A stretch of DNA of 64,000 nucleotides from Aphrophora alni (lineage: Eukaryota; Arthropoda; Insecta; Hemiptera; Aphrophoridae): the NCBI GenBank assembly GCA_963513935.1, contig OY740765.1, positions 151,057,830 through 151,121,829 of the forward strand, read 5' to 3'. A program made the position numbers and the translations under genes. Positions 52,610-64,000 of this stretch are shown here, piece by piece. Under the pieces are notes generated by a model. The model was not told where the DNA came from. It made no database searches and was given only the letters and a program-made list of their open reading frames with translations. The number at the start of each line of letters is the position of its first letter. The first letter of the stretch is position 1.

Positions 52610-54013
52610 TATATGGTAGTTGAAAGAAACTACCACCCTTATTTTTTTAAATGTTTGAATTCTGTTTGGACCAATCTCTTTAGGTGAGAGAGCAACCTAA
52701 AAAGGTAAAGGTTTGAGTTACTTTAATTATGGGGAGGGCTCAAAATTTACAAATAGCACATATAGGCTTGTGATACCTTATTTTAAATTTCTCTGAGACA
52801 AGAAAAATGACACAAAGAAAGATAAATTCTTATAACCCAAAATAAAATAGTCCAATAAGACTTATTGGTAATTATGCATTGAAGCTTCCTCCAGACTTTA
52901 ATTGATAAAAATCATTCAAACTTAAAATTTTGTGTGTGATTAATAAGATATTCTTTAACAACGCTAAACAATCCTTATAATCTATTAATATTGAAAAAAC
53001 TGACACTTTTGTCACAAGATTATTTAGGATTATTTGAGTTATGACTTATGAAGAATGTGTACAATGACAACGTGAGTCAAGTTTGTTACTTGTTACTTTA
53101 TTTACATAGGCATGGGAAGGTAATACATATATAGTTTACCTTCCCAGGCCTGTGTACTTTGATTTACTGACCATGGTTTACAGTAATGTAACGTACAGCT
53201 TATAACGTAAACATAGACTGGTAACGCAATCACAAACTTGACTTACGTTGTCATTGTACACGTTCCTCATAACGCAAAAAACCCTAAATTCCTGGTGTCT
53301 AAAATTGTAAGTTTCTTCAAAATTAATGGATTTTGAGACTTGAAAATTATTTAGCGTTGTTAAAAATTATTATACTAATGACAAACAAGTTTTAAGTTTG
53401 CATGATTTGTAGCAACTAAAATCAGGGGGAAACTCCAATGCATAGGGCCTAATTACTATTTTTGTAAATGTTGGTTCACTGCTTCAAATGCAAGAGCTCA
53501 TATTGTGGGGAATCTCTTATAATAATATAAAGAATATAACCATTTATGAGAACTTACAGAATGCAGGAGATGAACAAACTAAACTTTTAATACATATATA
53601 CACTTTGTTTGAACTAAGGCTGTAGTAGCCTACTCAACAAAAGTACATAAAGAACAATTTCAACATTTAATATGAGGTAATAACATATTAATGTCATACA
53701 ATGGGAGGTATGTACCAATCTAGCTCCATAAATAAAATAACTCTTTTGGCCGCCATTTTGTTTTGGGTTGTTGGAATTCAATTTTCTTTATGTAATTTTT
53801 CTTGTCCCACAGAGACATTTAAAACGAGGTATCACATCCTTATATCTGCCATTTGAAATTTTTTAGGCTCCCCCCCATCACCACAATTAAAATACTAACC
53901 TAAACTTTTGCTTTTTTAGTTTGCCATTCTCACCTAAAACGACTGACAGAAACTGAATTCAAATATTTTACAAAAATAAGAGGAGGTTGCAGTTTCTTTT
54001 TAGCCACCCTATA
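52610..54013. mobile_element. 1.4-kb palindromic (foldback) element
   Basis: Ends TATATGGTAGTTGAAAG (left) and TATAGGGTGGCTAAAAAG (right, read inward) with TA-type flanks. The arms pair outward from a centre near 53131, where GGGAAGGTAA and TTACCTTCCC face each other. Paired blocks include TGTACAATGACAACGTGAGT (53057) with its reverse complement near 53255, and TTTAGGTGAGA (52679) with TCTCACCTAAA (53929). About 255 bp in the right arm (about 53475-53730) has no counterpart and is probably a later insertion. Its outer arms share interior blocks with the MITE at 42566-43506. No ORF. Confidence 0.85.
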
Positions 54014-54015
54014 CA

Positions 54016-54232
54016 TATCCCTCAGGGAGTAACAATCCCAAGATCCTAGCTGGATCTACACCTTTATTCATCTAGTCAAAGATTACATTCCTATCATGTT
54101 TCTATTGAGCAACTTTTACTCTCTTCCGACTGTGATGCTATTAGAATATTTAAGGGCTATGGACCCCATTTTCTTCTTCTTTTTTTAAGACACTGATGAC
54201 AAATAGGGTTTTTTCCTTTAAACAACAATAAA
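54016..54232 (-). repeat. Interspersed repeat family R1, copy E
   Basis: Minus strand runs from TTGTTTAAAGGAAAAAACCC through AATAGCATCACAGTCGGAAG and GGTGTAGATCCAGCTAGGA (identical to copy D over these 19 bases) to ACTCCCTGAGGG. It adjoins the palindromic element's right end. Confidence 0.75.
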
Positions 54233-54639
54233 TAAATAAATTATATTAATATATAATATAATATATATACACACACATACAGGGCCGGAGTTAGGGTGTT
54301 TGCTGTCCCCGTGCAAAAGAAACTTTGCGCCTCCCCACCCAACCAGCACCATATTGTTTTATTTTTGGCAATGATGTGATTAATCATGTGTACAGTATGT
54401 ACATGTACTTGCTAACTTATTTAACTAGGTAAAAAAAAAAAAGAATTAGGCCTGTAGTTATCATACAAAGAAAATAAGGCAAAAAGCACAGTTTACAATT
54501 ATTATAGATAAAATATTGTATTATTGTACCTATTTTAAAAACATACATTGTTAACTTACATGATTTATTTAAGACTTTATAAGTTCGTTCAAATAAGAGG
54601 TTTCCTTCTTGATCAGTCTTTAGCAAAGGTATTGATAAT

Positions 54640-54875
54640 ATCTTTAAAATCCAACTTTACAGTATTGTCTAATTTAATACACAACACTGCATTGTTGACG
54701 AGTTTATCTTGTCCTTGACTTGATCGTAATTCTTAACCTTGCGTAGAACTGAGAAATTTCTTTCAGCTGAACAACTTGTTGCTGGTGGGCAGTAATATAT
54801 TTTTAGGGCAATACAAATGTTTGGGTAAATGTCTTGCAGTTTTTTCTCCACTATCATCTTGTATAAGCTCGGCAT
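54640..54875 (-). pseudogene. hAT transposase C-terminal dimerisation domain
   Basis: The frame reads IYYCPPATSCSAERNFSVLR then KVKNYDQVKDKINSSTM, the conserved P.TSCSAERNFS.LR block of hAT transposases. The preceding frame (EEEECLHLKGCLKNVK near 54935) is the connecting helix. Ends at TAG/TAA codons after VLN. Confidence 0.8.
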
Positions 54876-55039
54876 CTTGTATACGTTTTACGTTCTTCAA
54901 ACATCCCTTCAAGTGTAAACACTCTTCTTCTTCTTTAGAACTCCTTATACAGAAAAAGTCTAAGGTATCCTAATAACGCTGTGCTTAAGTTGTCCTATAA
55001 TACCTTTTAAAATAAATTAATCAATGAAATTTGGGTGAC

Positions 55040-57471
55040 TAAGATAGGTTATTAAAGTTGTCTATTTGAGGAAAGCAAAGGTGATCCAAAGAAGCAATGG
55101 AAACTTATCAAACAGATAGTTGGAGATGAGAAGAAGAATGCAGAGCAGATTGCTCTAAATGACAATTTCAACAAACCAATAGTAGGCCTAGAACGGGTGG
55201 CAAATGTATTTAATAATTTCTTTTGTAATATAGCAGACGAGCTTAGAGGAAAGGTTAAGTGCGATATGATTGGAGTGGAATTCGATTCAAAAAATTACAA
55301 CAGTGTTTTTAGAAACGCAATCTTCCTCTAACTAATTGTTTATCTATCCTGCAACGGCATTAGAAATTCAAAATATTATAACAGCTTTAAAAAACAGAAA
55401 GGCTCCTGGGTTCGACAATGTCACACCTTTTATTATTAAAAACATTTCGAAATTCATAATAGATGAACTTGTTTTCCTGGTTAATTATAGTTTAAGTTCA
55501 GGAGAATTCCTGGAAATTTTAAAAAAGGCAATGGTAACACCTGTATATAAGAAAGGTGTTAAAACAAATCCAACAAATTACCGACCGATATCACTTCTGT
55601 CAATTTTTGCAAAATTTTTAGAAAAGGTCATAAAAGAAAAGTTAGTTTCGTTTCTAGATAGTAATAGTTTTTTTAGTAAAAAGCAATTTGGGTTTAGACA
55701 TAAGTTGAGCACCAATGATGCATTGATAAATTTTGTGTCTCAGGTATATAGCGGTATAAATGACGGTAATTGTTGCGCTGGGATATTTGTAGACGTAATG
55801 AAAGCATTTGATACAGTAGACCACTTAATATTGTTGTCAAGAATGTATGATGCTGGTGTTAGAGGAGTGGCTTTTGAATGGTTTCGCTCATATTTAACGG
55901 ATAGAATTCAACGAACTCGGGTCAACGATGTCGTTAGTGATCAAGGTACATTGAGGTATGGGATTCCGCAGGGTTCAGTTCTTTCTGGACCATTATTGTT
56001 AATATATGTTAATAACTTATGTAACAGTCGATTCAAAGGGAACCTTGTCTCCTTTGCTGATGACACTGCACTTTTTTACAAGGCGGATTCATTGGAACAG
56101 CTAAGATAAGATATGCAAGATGACGTAAATGTTTTGCGATGGTGATTTACAAAGAACTATATGGTAATGAGCCCTAAGACCAAATATATAATATATAATG
56201 TTGCTCGTAAGACCTATTTCTCAACGAACATAAAATACCATAGCATTACCTGTAAAGAAAGCGGAACGTGCGAATGCCTAGAAATAGAACAAGTAGACAA
56301 CATTAGATATTTGGGATTATTCATGGATTCCAGACTCTCCTGGAAAACGCATATTGATAATACCAAACTGAAATTGATTAAATATATTAAGTTTTTTTAC
56401 ATGTTAAGGTTGGTGACTAAATTAAAATTATTAAAATCAATATACCATGCCTTGATTGGCTCAAAGTTGGAATATGGTATTGAAGTTTGGGGAGGTGCGT
56501 ACTACAGTGTTTTAAAACCAGTCATTGTACTTCAGAAGCATTTTATTCTAATTATGGCAAATAGAACTAAATTGGAACACGCTGCACCATTATTCAAAAC
56601 CTTCAAAATTTTACGGGTTAGAAATTTATATATATTTAAAGTTTTAAGATTATTCTACAATAGAAGTGGAGGAAATTATACAACAGGGGGTGGAGGGAGG
56701 ATTTTACGGAATGACTTAAACGTAGTTTTTCCAAAACCAAATTTAACAATTTTTAATAAATTTTACTTATATCTTGCTCCAAAATGTTTTAATCTGATGC
56801 CTTTAAAAATTAAAACGTGTACAAATAAAATCGAGTTCTGTAGATTCGTGAAACAATATTTATTAGAACAGGAGCAGGTCTATGTGTTTTTTATCAGTAA
56901 CCAGTGAGGGAGAATAAACTGGTAGTAAAGCTATATCAAGTGATTGTATTTTATTCTTGAAAGCTCTCTTCTTCACCGGTAATATGAATGGTAGAAGTGT
57001 GTGTGTGAATTATATATATGTGTGTGTGTTTTATAGTTTTATTATTGTATTCTATTTTTTTAGTGTTTTATGTTGATTTGAATTGGTTTGTCATAGAAGC
57101 CAAATCCAAGTTTTTTAAATGTAATTTGTGTGTGTATATGTAAGTTGGACTTGTCGGTCACATTGTTTTCTCTCCCATCGAGCTATATTGTTAGAAATGT
57201 ATAGAGTATTTCATCCCAAACAGGTTTTAACCTTGGGATGAAGTGACCCTTTGCTATTTTCTTATAATACAGCAGGAAGTATTTTTTGTTATTATTATTA
57301 TTGTTTATTATGTTATTATGAATTTTATTTTATATGTATTACATTTTGTAATGTGAATAGTTGTTTATTTTATTATTAAGCGTATAAGATTGTCATTTCC
57401 CCCCTTTTTTTTTGCTGTTAAAATGATGTATAAAAGAGGGTCAAATAAATTTTCAATTTTAATTTTAAATG
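55040..57471 (+). pseudogene. 5'-truncated LINE, second CR1-group family, ORF2 disrupted
   Basis: Starts inside ORF2 (frame from 55071: ESKGDPKKQWKLIKQIVGDE), then a +1 shift near 55330. The main RT frame from 55336 carries NRKAPGFDNVTPFIIKN, TPVYKKGVKTNPTNYRPISL, GIFVDVMKAFDTVD, GIPQGSVLSGPLLLIYVNNL and intact FADDTALFYK. It is cut by TAA at 56107 and TGA at 56143, then resumes with MSPKTKYIIYN, YLGLFMDSRLSWKTH and GSKLEYGIEVWGG to a TGA at 56907. Related to, but clearly diverged from, the LINE at 9258-13920. The 3' UTR holds a CCCAAACAGG...CCTTGGG hairpin and ends AATAAATTTTCAATTTTAAT. Confidence 0.88.
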
Positions 57472-57599
57472 CATTTCAATGTCCTTAATGTACATTTCAC
57501 AGAGATTTTTAGCTGATTTAAACAAGTTTGGTTAGACCATGGTCTCTAATTTTGTTAAAAAGTCAAACATTGTTACAAACTCTTTATAGAGTGTAGCAT

Positions 57600-59670
57600 G
57601 TTTTCCAATATCCTCAAGTTATTCATTTACTATTAAGTTCAAAATTTGACTCCATTTTTCGTTCGTTGATTAGATTTCACTCCTCAAATAGTTTCTTACC
57701 CTTACTGTTGTCTCTTCTAATGTTTCTTCACCTTCTGAAGAAGATTTAGTCAAAAAAGTCTTCCTTTTTTGTTTTCTCTCTGGAGCTGGTTCCCTCTTTT
57801 CTGCCAAGAACACATTTTGTATTTTCAACATTTCTTCATTTAACTTTTTGACTTTCTCATAGTACTCTTTAAATGATTTTTTCAATTCTTCAATGTAGCT
57901 AACCAAGGAATCACACAGTAACACGCTCGAGAGACATCCATATCTTCTTTTTGCAACTTTGTCATTGTCTTGCCATATTGTGCAAAAATAGCATTACATA
58001 CTATAGACATAAAAGCAGTATCATGTTTTATAAGTTGTTTCAAAATTGTGTGTATCTTATGTGTATTTCTGGCTCCTCATTTATAAAGTGTTCCAAAGCC
58101 ATGCAGATTGTTTGCCAATTCAAGCTATGGCTTTACAACAAGCATCCTCCCAAGGACTCCAACAAGTTTGGCTCAATATTTTCAAAGTCAAATTTTCCTT
58201 GTTAAAAAATGTCAACTAAAAGTTCCATCTTTCATATGAACATGAGAAAAAGTTATACAAACTTTGAAGAAATTCAGAAAATCTGCAAACTTCATTAGAA
58301 CTCGTTGCTGTTATAGAGCCACTTAAGTTTACTAAGTGAGCAGCACAGAATACAAAATACACAAGTGGATTTGCACTTTTTACTCTAGCTTGTAAACCAG
58401 AGCTACTATGTATTCACCAGCTATGTTTGACACATTGTCATAAGACTGGCTCCTACAATTTTCAATGTCTAAACCAAACTTGCTCAGCGTTTTGAACAGC
58501 ATCTTTTGGGATTTCTCTAGTATGTCCTGGGTTTGCTGTAAAGCACAGAAACCTCTCTTCAGCAGTACAATTTTTGTTCACATAACAAATGAAACTGATT
58601 TGGTCAGTGTGCGTTATATCTGGTGAAGAATCAATAATCAAAGATTAGTATCTAGACAATTTAACCTGCTTAACAATTTTTGATGAAACAGACTCTCCTA
58701 TAACTTTAATTATCTCCTTGCACACTGTTGATGACAAGTATGAGGTTAAGGCACTGCTAGGGTTACCGTGTCGAGCAATGTGTTCAGACAGAAATGGGTC
58801 ATATTCTGCTATCAGGTCCAGACACATCATAAAATTCCCATTATGAATTGACCCAAACACTTAGTTTACAGCTCTAAAAGGAAACACTCTGGAGGATAAC
58901 TTTTTGATAACAGAATCGATTCTTTGAAGTACATTCCTCCAGTACTTTACTCCTTGTTCATGTTGTGTTAGCATATGATGGTCAATCCTAATGTTTTCTT
59001 TTAAACTCTAATAAACAATCCATATGAGATTTAGAGTTTATGTTCAGAAATTCTCTGTTCTGCATGTGTCCAATCCAATGTATCCCACTTCACTGGAATA
59101 TGCAGGTGTACATGTACCACCAAACAATCCGCAAGGTCCACAGAATATGGAGCTTTGAGACGGTGAATAAACTCAATACTTTTGCTCTAATACCCCTCTA
59201 TTCAATAACCTTCTGGAAAACATGCTTTTTGTGCAAGCTCGTTTTGAACCATCTGGGTACAAATGAAGGGACTTAGAAAAATCTGCCTCAGTGTTTTGTT
59301 CAATGTCATTTTAAACCAAATAATCAATGTTTCATCATTAATTTCTCAATTAATATTTCCCAATTAATAATGTATCATCATTAATTATATGGGTATAACT
59401 ACCTATATATGGGCCAATTACTTGGCATAAATAGAGAATCAATTGGGTGGGTGCTGGTAGATCATTTGCAACAGCAATAGCAATGTGCTCACTTTCACTT
59501 TCATTACCAATAGTATTACTTTTGCTAAGGTCTAAATCTACTCTACTTTCTTTGGAAGTAAAGAAATTGTAAAGTTTTGGTACCTTTTTAATTAGTTCAT
59601 TTTCTTTTTTCCTTTTTTCATCAGCTATTTTATGGTAAACCGCCCTACTGAGTCTTTTCCTTAAATCCAT
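57600..59670 (-). pseudogene. hAT transposase N-terminal and DUF4371-like part
   Basis: MDLRKRLSRAVYHKIADEKR and NELIKKVPKLYNFFTS (59670-59550) is the usual N-terminus of this ZMYM/TTF-type hAT family. Downstream frames give FCGPCGLFGG (TTF zinc finger), YWRNVLQRIDSVIKKLSSR then VFPFRAVN (58960-58860), FGLDIENCRSQSYDNVSNIA (58480-58420; the GQ.YDNASNM block) and, at 57924-57670, LKKSFKEYYEKVKKLNEEML to VRVRNYLRSEI. At least eight frame changes or stops. In this family the C-terminal block follows directly, but here the LINE separates it. Confidence 0.78.
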
Positions 59671-61409
59671 TTCATCACTGAATTCAACTCACTGGAATAC
59701 TAATTGAAATACTGTACGTACACTCATACACAAGTAACCTGCTCTATTGATTTACTTGTTCCAAACATGGACTTGTTTCACTTTAAATAAAGTTAAAACA
59801 AACACTAGCCTTCCTTCTATTGACAGCTAGACAACTGACAGTGAGTGGAAAGAAGGACTGAGAATAAGGCTCGCATATGTGCAGCAGCGTTGCCAACCTG
59901 CCGGAAGCAAATTATTGTAACACAGCTCTAAATTATCGTATTCAAGTCTAAATTATCGCACACTAAGAAATGTACTGAAATGAACGATGAAATAGGTATC
60001 CACTGAGATATATGTATATAATATTATATTGGTGAACAATTTATGCATGTTCAGTTGCAAATGGAAAAAAAACAAATATACATAAGTAAAAAAGTAAAAA
60101 AAGTTTTTCTAAAATACTCATGAAAAGCATTGATAAGGAATAAGTCTTTTTTCAATAAGTAAAGACGCTGTCCATTTATTTTCATTCGTAATAATACCGA
60201 TATTGCACCACTGGTTTTATCACTAAAAAGAGAGAAAAACAATCTTTAGAAAATCTGCCACCCTGTGCAGATGCACATATTACACATACAGAAATATATA
60301 TTTGGAATGAGTGCAAAGTTCAATATCTTATAAACTCATACATGAAAATAAACTTTGGCATACTATCTTTAGAACAGGGAATTAAACACATAAAAACACT
60401 TACCTCTATCTAGTGATAACCTCTTTAACCTTAGTTTATCTGTTATCTAATTTTAGTTGTTTACATTTTTATCAATTTAATCACAACTTTAAAAATAGTA
60501 AATATTATCTTATTGTATATAAAAACATAAACACAAGTGCAGTATTGCTTATGTTATACTGGGATCTGAGGCACTGCTGTGTTCTATTACCACAACCCTA
60601 CAAATATACCCAGTCCAGATTGAAGCACCTTATTAATGTTATATTCTTTTGGGGTTAAATCCTTAATCTATGAGGATGTAATAGGGATTCACAGTAATGT
60701 AGTAAGTTTTCAGCTGTTTTTGTTGCTAGAGGTGCCTTTGCACGAATCAATTTCAGCCATGAACAAGTGTTGGTAGTAGTTCATAAGGCAGTGTCCAAAG
60801 AGCAGACACATTGTCACTCTTAAATTTTTCCTGGTAAACATTACGAGTTACTTAGTTCTTTGTTGGAGAAAGCAATAAAGGTTTCAGATTACTTGAGACA
60901 AGGATGACTCTAATAAGTGGATTTTAGATTCTGTTCCTAACCCTTGATAGTAATCGTTAAATATGTACTGAATACAACAAAGACTGGTTCAAGCCCTTCT
61001 GTGCTTCTCTTGTAATGTAATCTGTTTCTCTATTCTCAAAATTTCATAATGTCCTTGGTATTTAAGCTAGGTTATCATTGCCAGCTGGTTAAAGAAGCTA
61101 AAACCCAGCCATTTTCTAACATTTCAAGTTTACATTGAATAAGCAAGCAAACCTTTTTTCAAGCACACCATCAAATAAAGTGAGGGAGAACTTCCATAAA
61201 CAAATTCTGAACATTTTGAACTTAACATCAAATTGAATTTCAACTATAAGACATTGTAATATTAAAAATTTAATCTATATAAATTTGAACTTGGACAATA
61301 ATAATTCAAAAATTATTATTTTTTTAAATTCATATATTGTTAGAATAAGTAACCAAATTAGATTTAAGAATTTTTTTATGCAAATATATTAACATCTCAT
61401 ACCAATAAC

Positions 61410-61411
<2 letters not shown>
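59671..61411. other. Intergenic, nothing recognised
   Basis: AT-rich. An hAT-like terminal word lies at 59884 (CAGCGTTGCCAACCTGCC), followed by two TCTAAATTATCG words, possibly one end of a small hAT MITE. No coding homology. Confidence 0.4.

Positions 61412-61483
<72 letters not shown>
61412..61483. repeat. (GA)n microsatellite
   Basis: 36 GA units with a single AA interruption near 61463. Confidence 0.95.
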
Positions 61484-63890
61484 TTATTTGTCTGCAAAAC
61501 CCAAGAATAGACTAAAAACAAAACATTTTTCAATTTCTATAATTTTTATAATCAAATCTTTTATTTTAAACCTTAGAAATAAAATAAAGGCTATTTAATA
61601 AAAGTTCCTATTTCTTTTTATTATGCTTCGACTTCATTTATGATAATTTTCTCAAAAACTTACAAGAGATACAGTTCTGGGATCTATTTTTTACAATTTT
61701 TCAGCAGTTCAGCAGCCCAAACTCCACTTAATACCCCCTTTCCTCTTTATAAAAACCTTCCCGTTATTGTATTTACTTTTATAAGTAACCGACTAACTCC
61801 ACTTTAGTTTCCCTTAATTTAAAAAATAATGTAAATTGTAGATTCTTATTCACAACTTATCTGCAAATTAATCATGTAATTTCATTATTTCTCATTAAAA
61901 AAGTATTAATTTTGATGAAACTTTTCTGATTAGTCTTTATTTATTTTGTATTTACTAAATTAGAAATCTCAGCTCTTTTTAAGTGAAACTAATTAATGAA
62001 ACATAGCAAGTGTAGTAATGAAAATTATTCAAAATTTATACTCTTACAATAAAATCTTGATCTAAACAAAACATAAAATCTCCTGAAAATAAAACACATA
62101 CATACTTAGGCCTATATGATAATTAAATTAAATATTTTATACTTTTTTATATAATGAAAATTGAATTATAAAATAAACTAAAACTTACAGTTTTGGAGAA
62201 TATTATTTGAATCTACCTTCTCAGAAAATTTATTTAGAAAATTTTGGGGTGTAAAAAAATTTGGTTTATGGCAAACCTGTAATTTGAGTGAAGCCTCCTG
62301 ATTCCTTTGAGAGGTTGATGCTGCGTACAGATGTGGAGAAATCTTGTCTCTTGTAATAATGTAAAAATTTAATAAAGAAAATAGATTTTATTTTTAGTTT
62401 CAAAGTTAAATAACAGTATCAAACCATGGAATATGCACTGATCATTGCTCTAGATGTTCAGGTGATCAGCCTTGAAGTTGATCGAACAGCCTGCGTGCAG
62501 AACTGCTAATGGTGACCTCTCTATTCCACATATCTTTAGTTCCTTTGTTCTTGGTAGAATGGCTTGTGCATTCCCCCACTACTTCTATCTATCTTTTGAT
62601 TGGGCTCAACTGCACACTCAATTTCTGACAACTTTATTTCTCATCACTTCACACAACATAATTTTCTCTTAATTTCATTAAACACACCAATTTTGTTATA
62701 ATTTATTTTACTTATGAAATTCTAAACTAATATTTTTTATAAATTTTCCAAATAACACAGATACTTAGTTCTGTAAGTTTAACCATTCTGAAATCCTCTC
62801 TGTCTACATTTAACTTTTTATTATCGTTCTTTGTACACAAATAATTCATGCAATAAAACCTTTTACAATTTTATTACATCTATGGATTACTCACGTTACC
62901 TGTAATTAATTTTATTTCTATCAATCAAATGTATCTTAACATAAAGATATCAAAATTGTGAACATTACACTCTTCCCAAGTTAGATGATGATCGAAGCTA
63001 CCGTCAGGCATTGGTCTTCCTTTGTAACTTCCTGCTGCCCGCATCTTTATCCTGCAATCTTGCTCTCCACTCTCCGGTTTGTATTTCTTGTATCTGTGTT
63101 TGAAATTTTCGTTTAATTTTTTAACAGAAACTACGACGACGACTGATGAAACTCATAACCTTGAAAATCTATCTTTTTTAAATCTTGATAATTTTTATTA
63201 ATTTAATTGTCTATTTTTCTTTCTTAATTCATTAATCTTCATTCTCAGTACTTTATTTAATTTACAGGAATTTATGACTTCTTTCAAAATCCATACTTTT
63301 CAAAAATGCTTACCCTGTAGTAACCCACTAACTGTTGGCGGGTTTCAAAATCTGGCACTTTTTCAGAATTCGTTCTGACAGCATAACACCTACTTACTTT
63401 TTAAATTTTCAAAAACCTTTTTCTTCTTTTAGCTTGTGCCATCGTATTTAAAGAAATTGCATACGTATTTTCTCCCTCGTTGCATCATTTTTTTATACCA
63501 ATTATTCCCTTTTTCTTTTTTCACCCTTTATTCTCTAAGTTTTTGGTAAGTCTTTATTTAATTAATTATTACAGCCTTAATTTGATTATTTTCTAATTAT
63601 TTTCATTTGTTAATTTATTTTATTTTTTGAATTTATGAATTAATAGTCTTAGTGTGGTTTTTCTATCGTTACCTCTACCATACTGTCCGCCATTTCTGAG
63701 CTACTTTAGACTGCTGCACAGCAGATCTAACATGTGGACATACTATTAATTTTTGTCCATTGTTTTCAATGGAGTCCCTTTATCTTCTTTCAGGAATGCT
63801 GGATTTTCTTCTAATCCTGTTTTCCAATTTCAGACGTTTCTCATCATGGTGCCTCCCTGGATCTTCGAGTTGTTTTTGTAGGACATTGCA
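61484..63890. other. Intergenic, nothing recognised
   Basis: Strongly AT-rich, with no coding homology on either strand. The last part (63660-63890) is less AT-rich and may belong to the LINE fragment that follows. Confidence 0.4.
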
Positions 63891-63906
63891 TAAAGCTGAA
63901 CGAAAA

Positions 63907-64000
63907 GCCAAATCAGGAAGTTACTCTCCCATTTCTCTCACTAGTATTCTTTGTAAGACGGTAGAGAAAATGGCCAATCAACACCTTGTTTGGTACCTCA
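63907..64000 (+). pseudogene. LINE reverse transcriptase N-terminal fragment, runs off window
   Basis: The frame AKSGSYSPISLTSILCKTVE, then KMANQHLVWYL, matches the SYRPISLTS.LCK..E.M...RL.WYL block of Jockey/R1-type reverse transcriptases (Arg of SYRPI replaced by Ser). The reading frame just upstream is interrupted. Continues beyond the right edge. Confidence 0.75.

Larger units (their letters stand above)
54281..59670 (-). mobile_element. hAT element interrupted by a LINE
   Basis: hAT transposase remains on the minus strand: the N-terminal two-thirds at 59670-57600 and the C-terminal dimerisation segment at 54875-54640, with LINE copy 2 (55040-57471) between them. CAGGGCCGGAGTTAGGG at 54281 looks like the 3' hAT terminal repeat. 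The opposite terminal repeat beyond 59670 was not identified with confidence (CAGCGTTGCCAACCTGCC at 59884 is hAT-like but in the wrong orientation for it). Confidence 0.75.

Noticed and set aside
61330..61533. Minus-strand frame with a Leu-Ser repeat
   Set aside because: It is a translation of the GA microsatellite.

Overview
The window looks like AT-rich, repeat-dense arthropod nuclear DNA, most likely from an insect. Supporting this are introns of up to about 17 kb with GT/AG borders, long microsatellites, and a mix of CR1/Jockey-type LINEs, Penelope-like elements, hAT and Tc1/mariner/pogo relics and MITEs. A hemipteran is my best guess, but the sequence alone does not prove it. There are no bacterial operons and no CRISPR.

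The one host gene I can support is a sorbitol (L-iditol 2-) dehydrogenase on the minus strand. It starts at 45436 and I can follow it through seven coding exons to 2422, where it runs into an intron whose next exon lies beyond the window start. The exons join in phase to give 299 complete codons carrying the catalytic zinc ligands, a four-cysteine structural zinc site, a GxGxxG dinucleotide-binding loop and an aspartate that points to NAD(H). Almost everything from 2.5 to 45.4 kb is therefore SORD intron.

Intron contents: a Penelope relic (4.6-5.4 kb); a near-complete two-ORF LINE in the same orientation as the gene (9.3-13.9 kb); a dead mariner-type transposase abutting a pogo-like MITE with a second MITE nested in it (15.1-17.1 kb); a dead hAT (20.3-21.1 kb); a tRNA-like sequence (22.9 kb); four or five degraded LINE pieces (24.4-36.7 kb); LTR-like pieces (33.9-40.3 kb); and two TA-flanked mariner-type MITEs, one with three arms (41.7-43.5 kb).

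Upstream of SORD (45.9-48.8 kb) is a three-level nest. A Crypton/tyrosine-recombinase-like reading frame is split by a TIR transposon (31-bp TIRs, 4-bp ACTT duplication, subterminal repeats) that carries a DUF7869-like gene. That transposon is itself split by a Penelope 3' fragment with a GIY-YIG endonuclease and a hammerhead-ribozyme-like motif.

The right third holds another LINE fragment (51.3 kb), a 1.4-kb inverted-repeat element (52.6-54.0 kb), and a dead hAT element (54.3-59.7 kb) interrupted by a 5'-truncated LINE (55.0-57.5 kb). The stretch from 59.7 to 63.9 kb shows nothing coding, and a further LINE RT fragment runs off the right edge. A roughly 250-bp interspersed repeat occurs five times across the window in both orientations.
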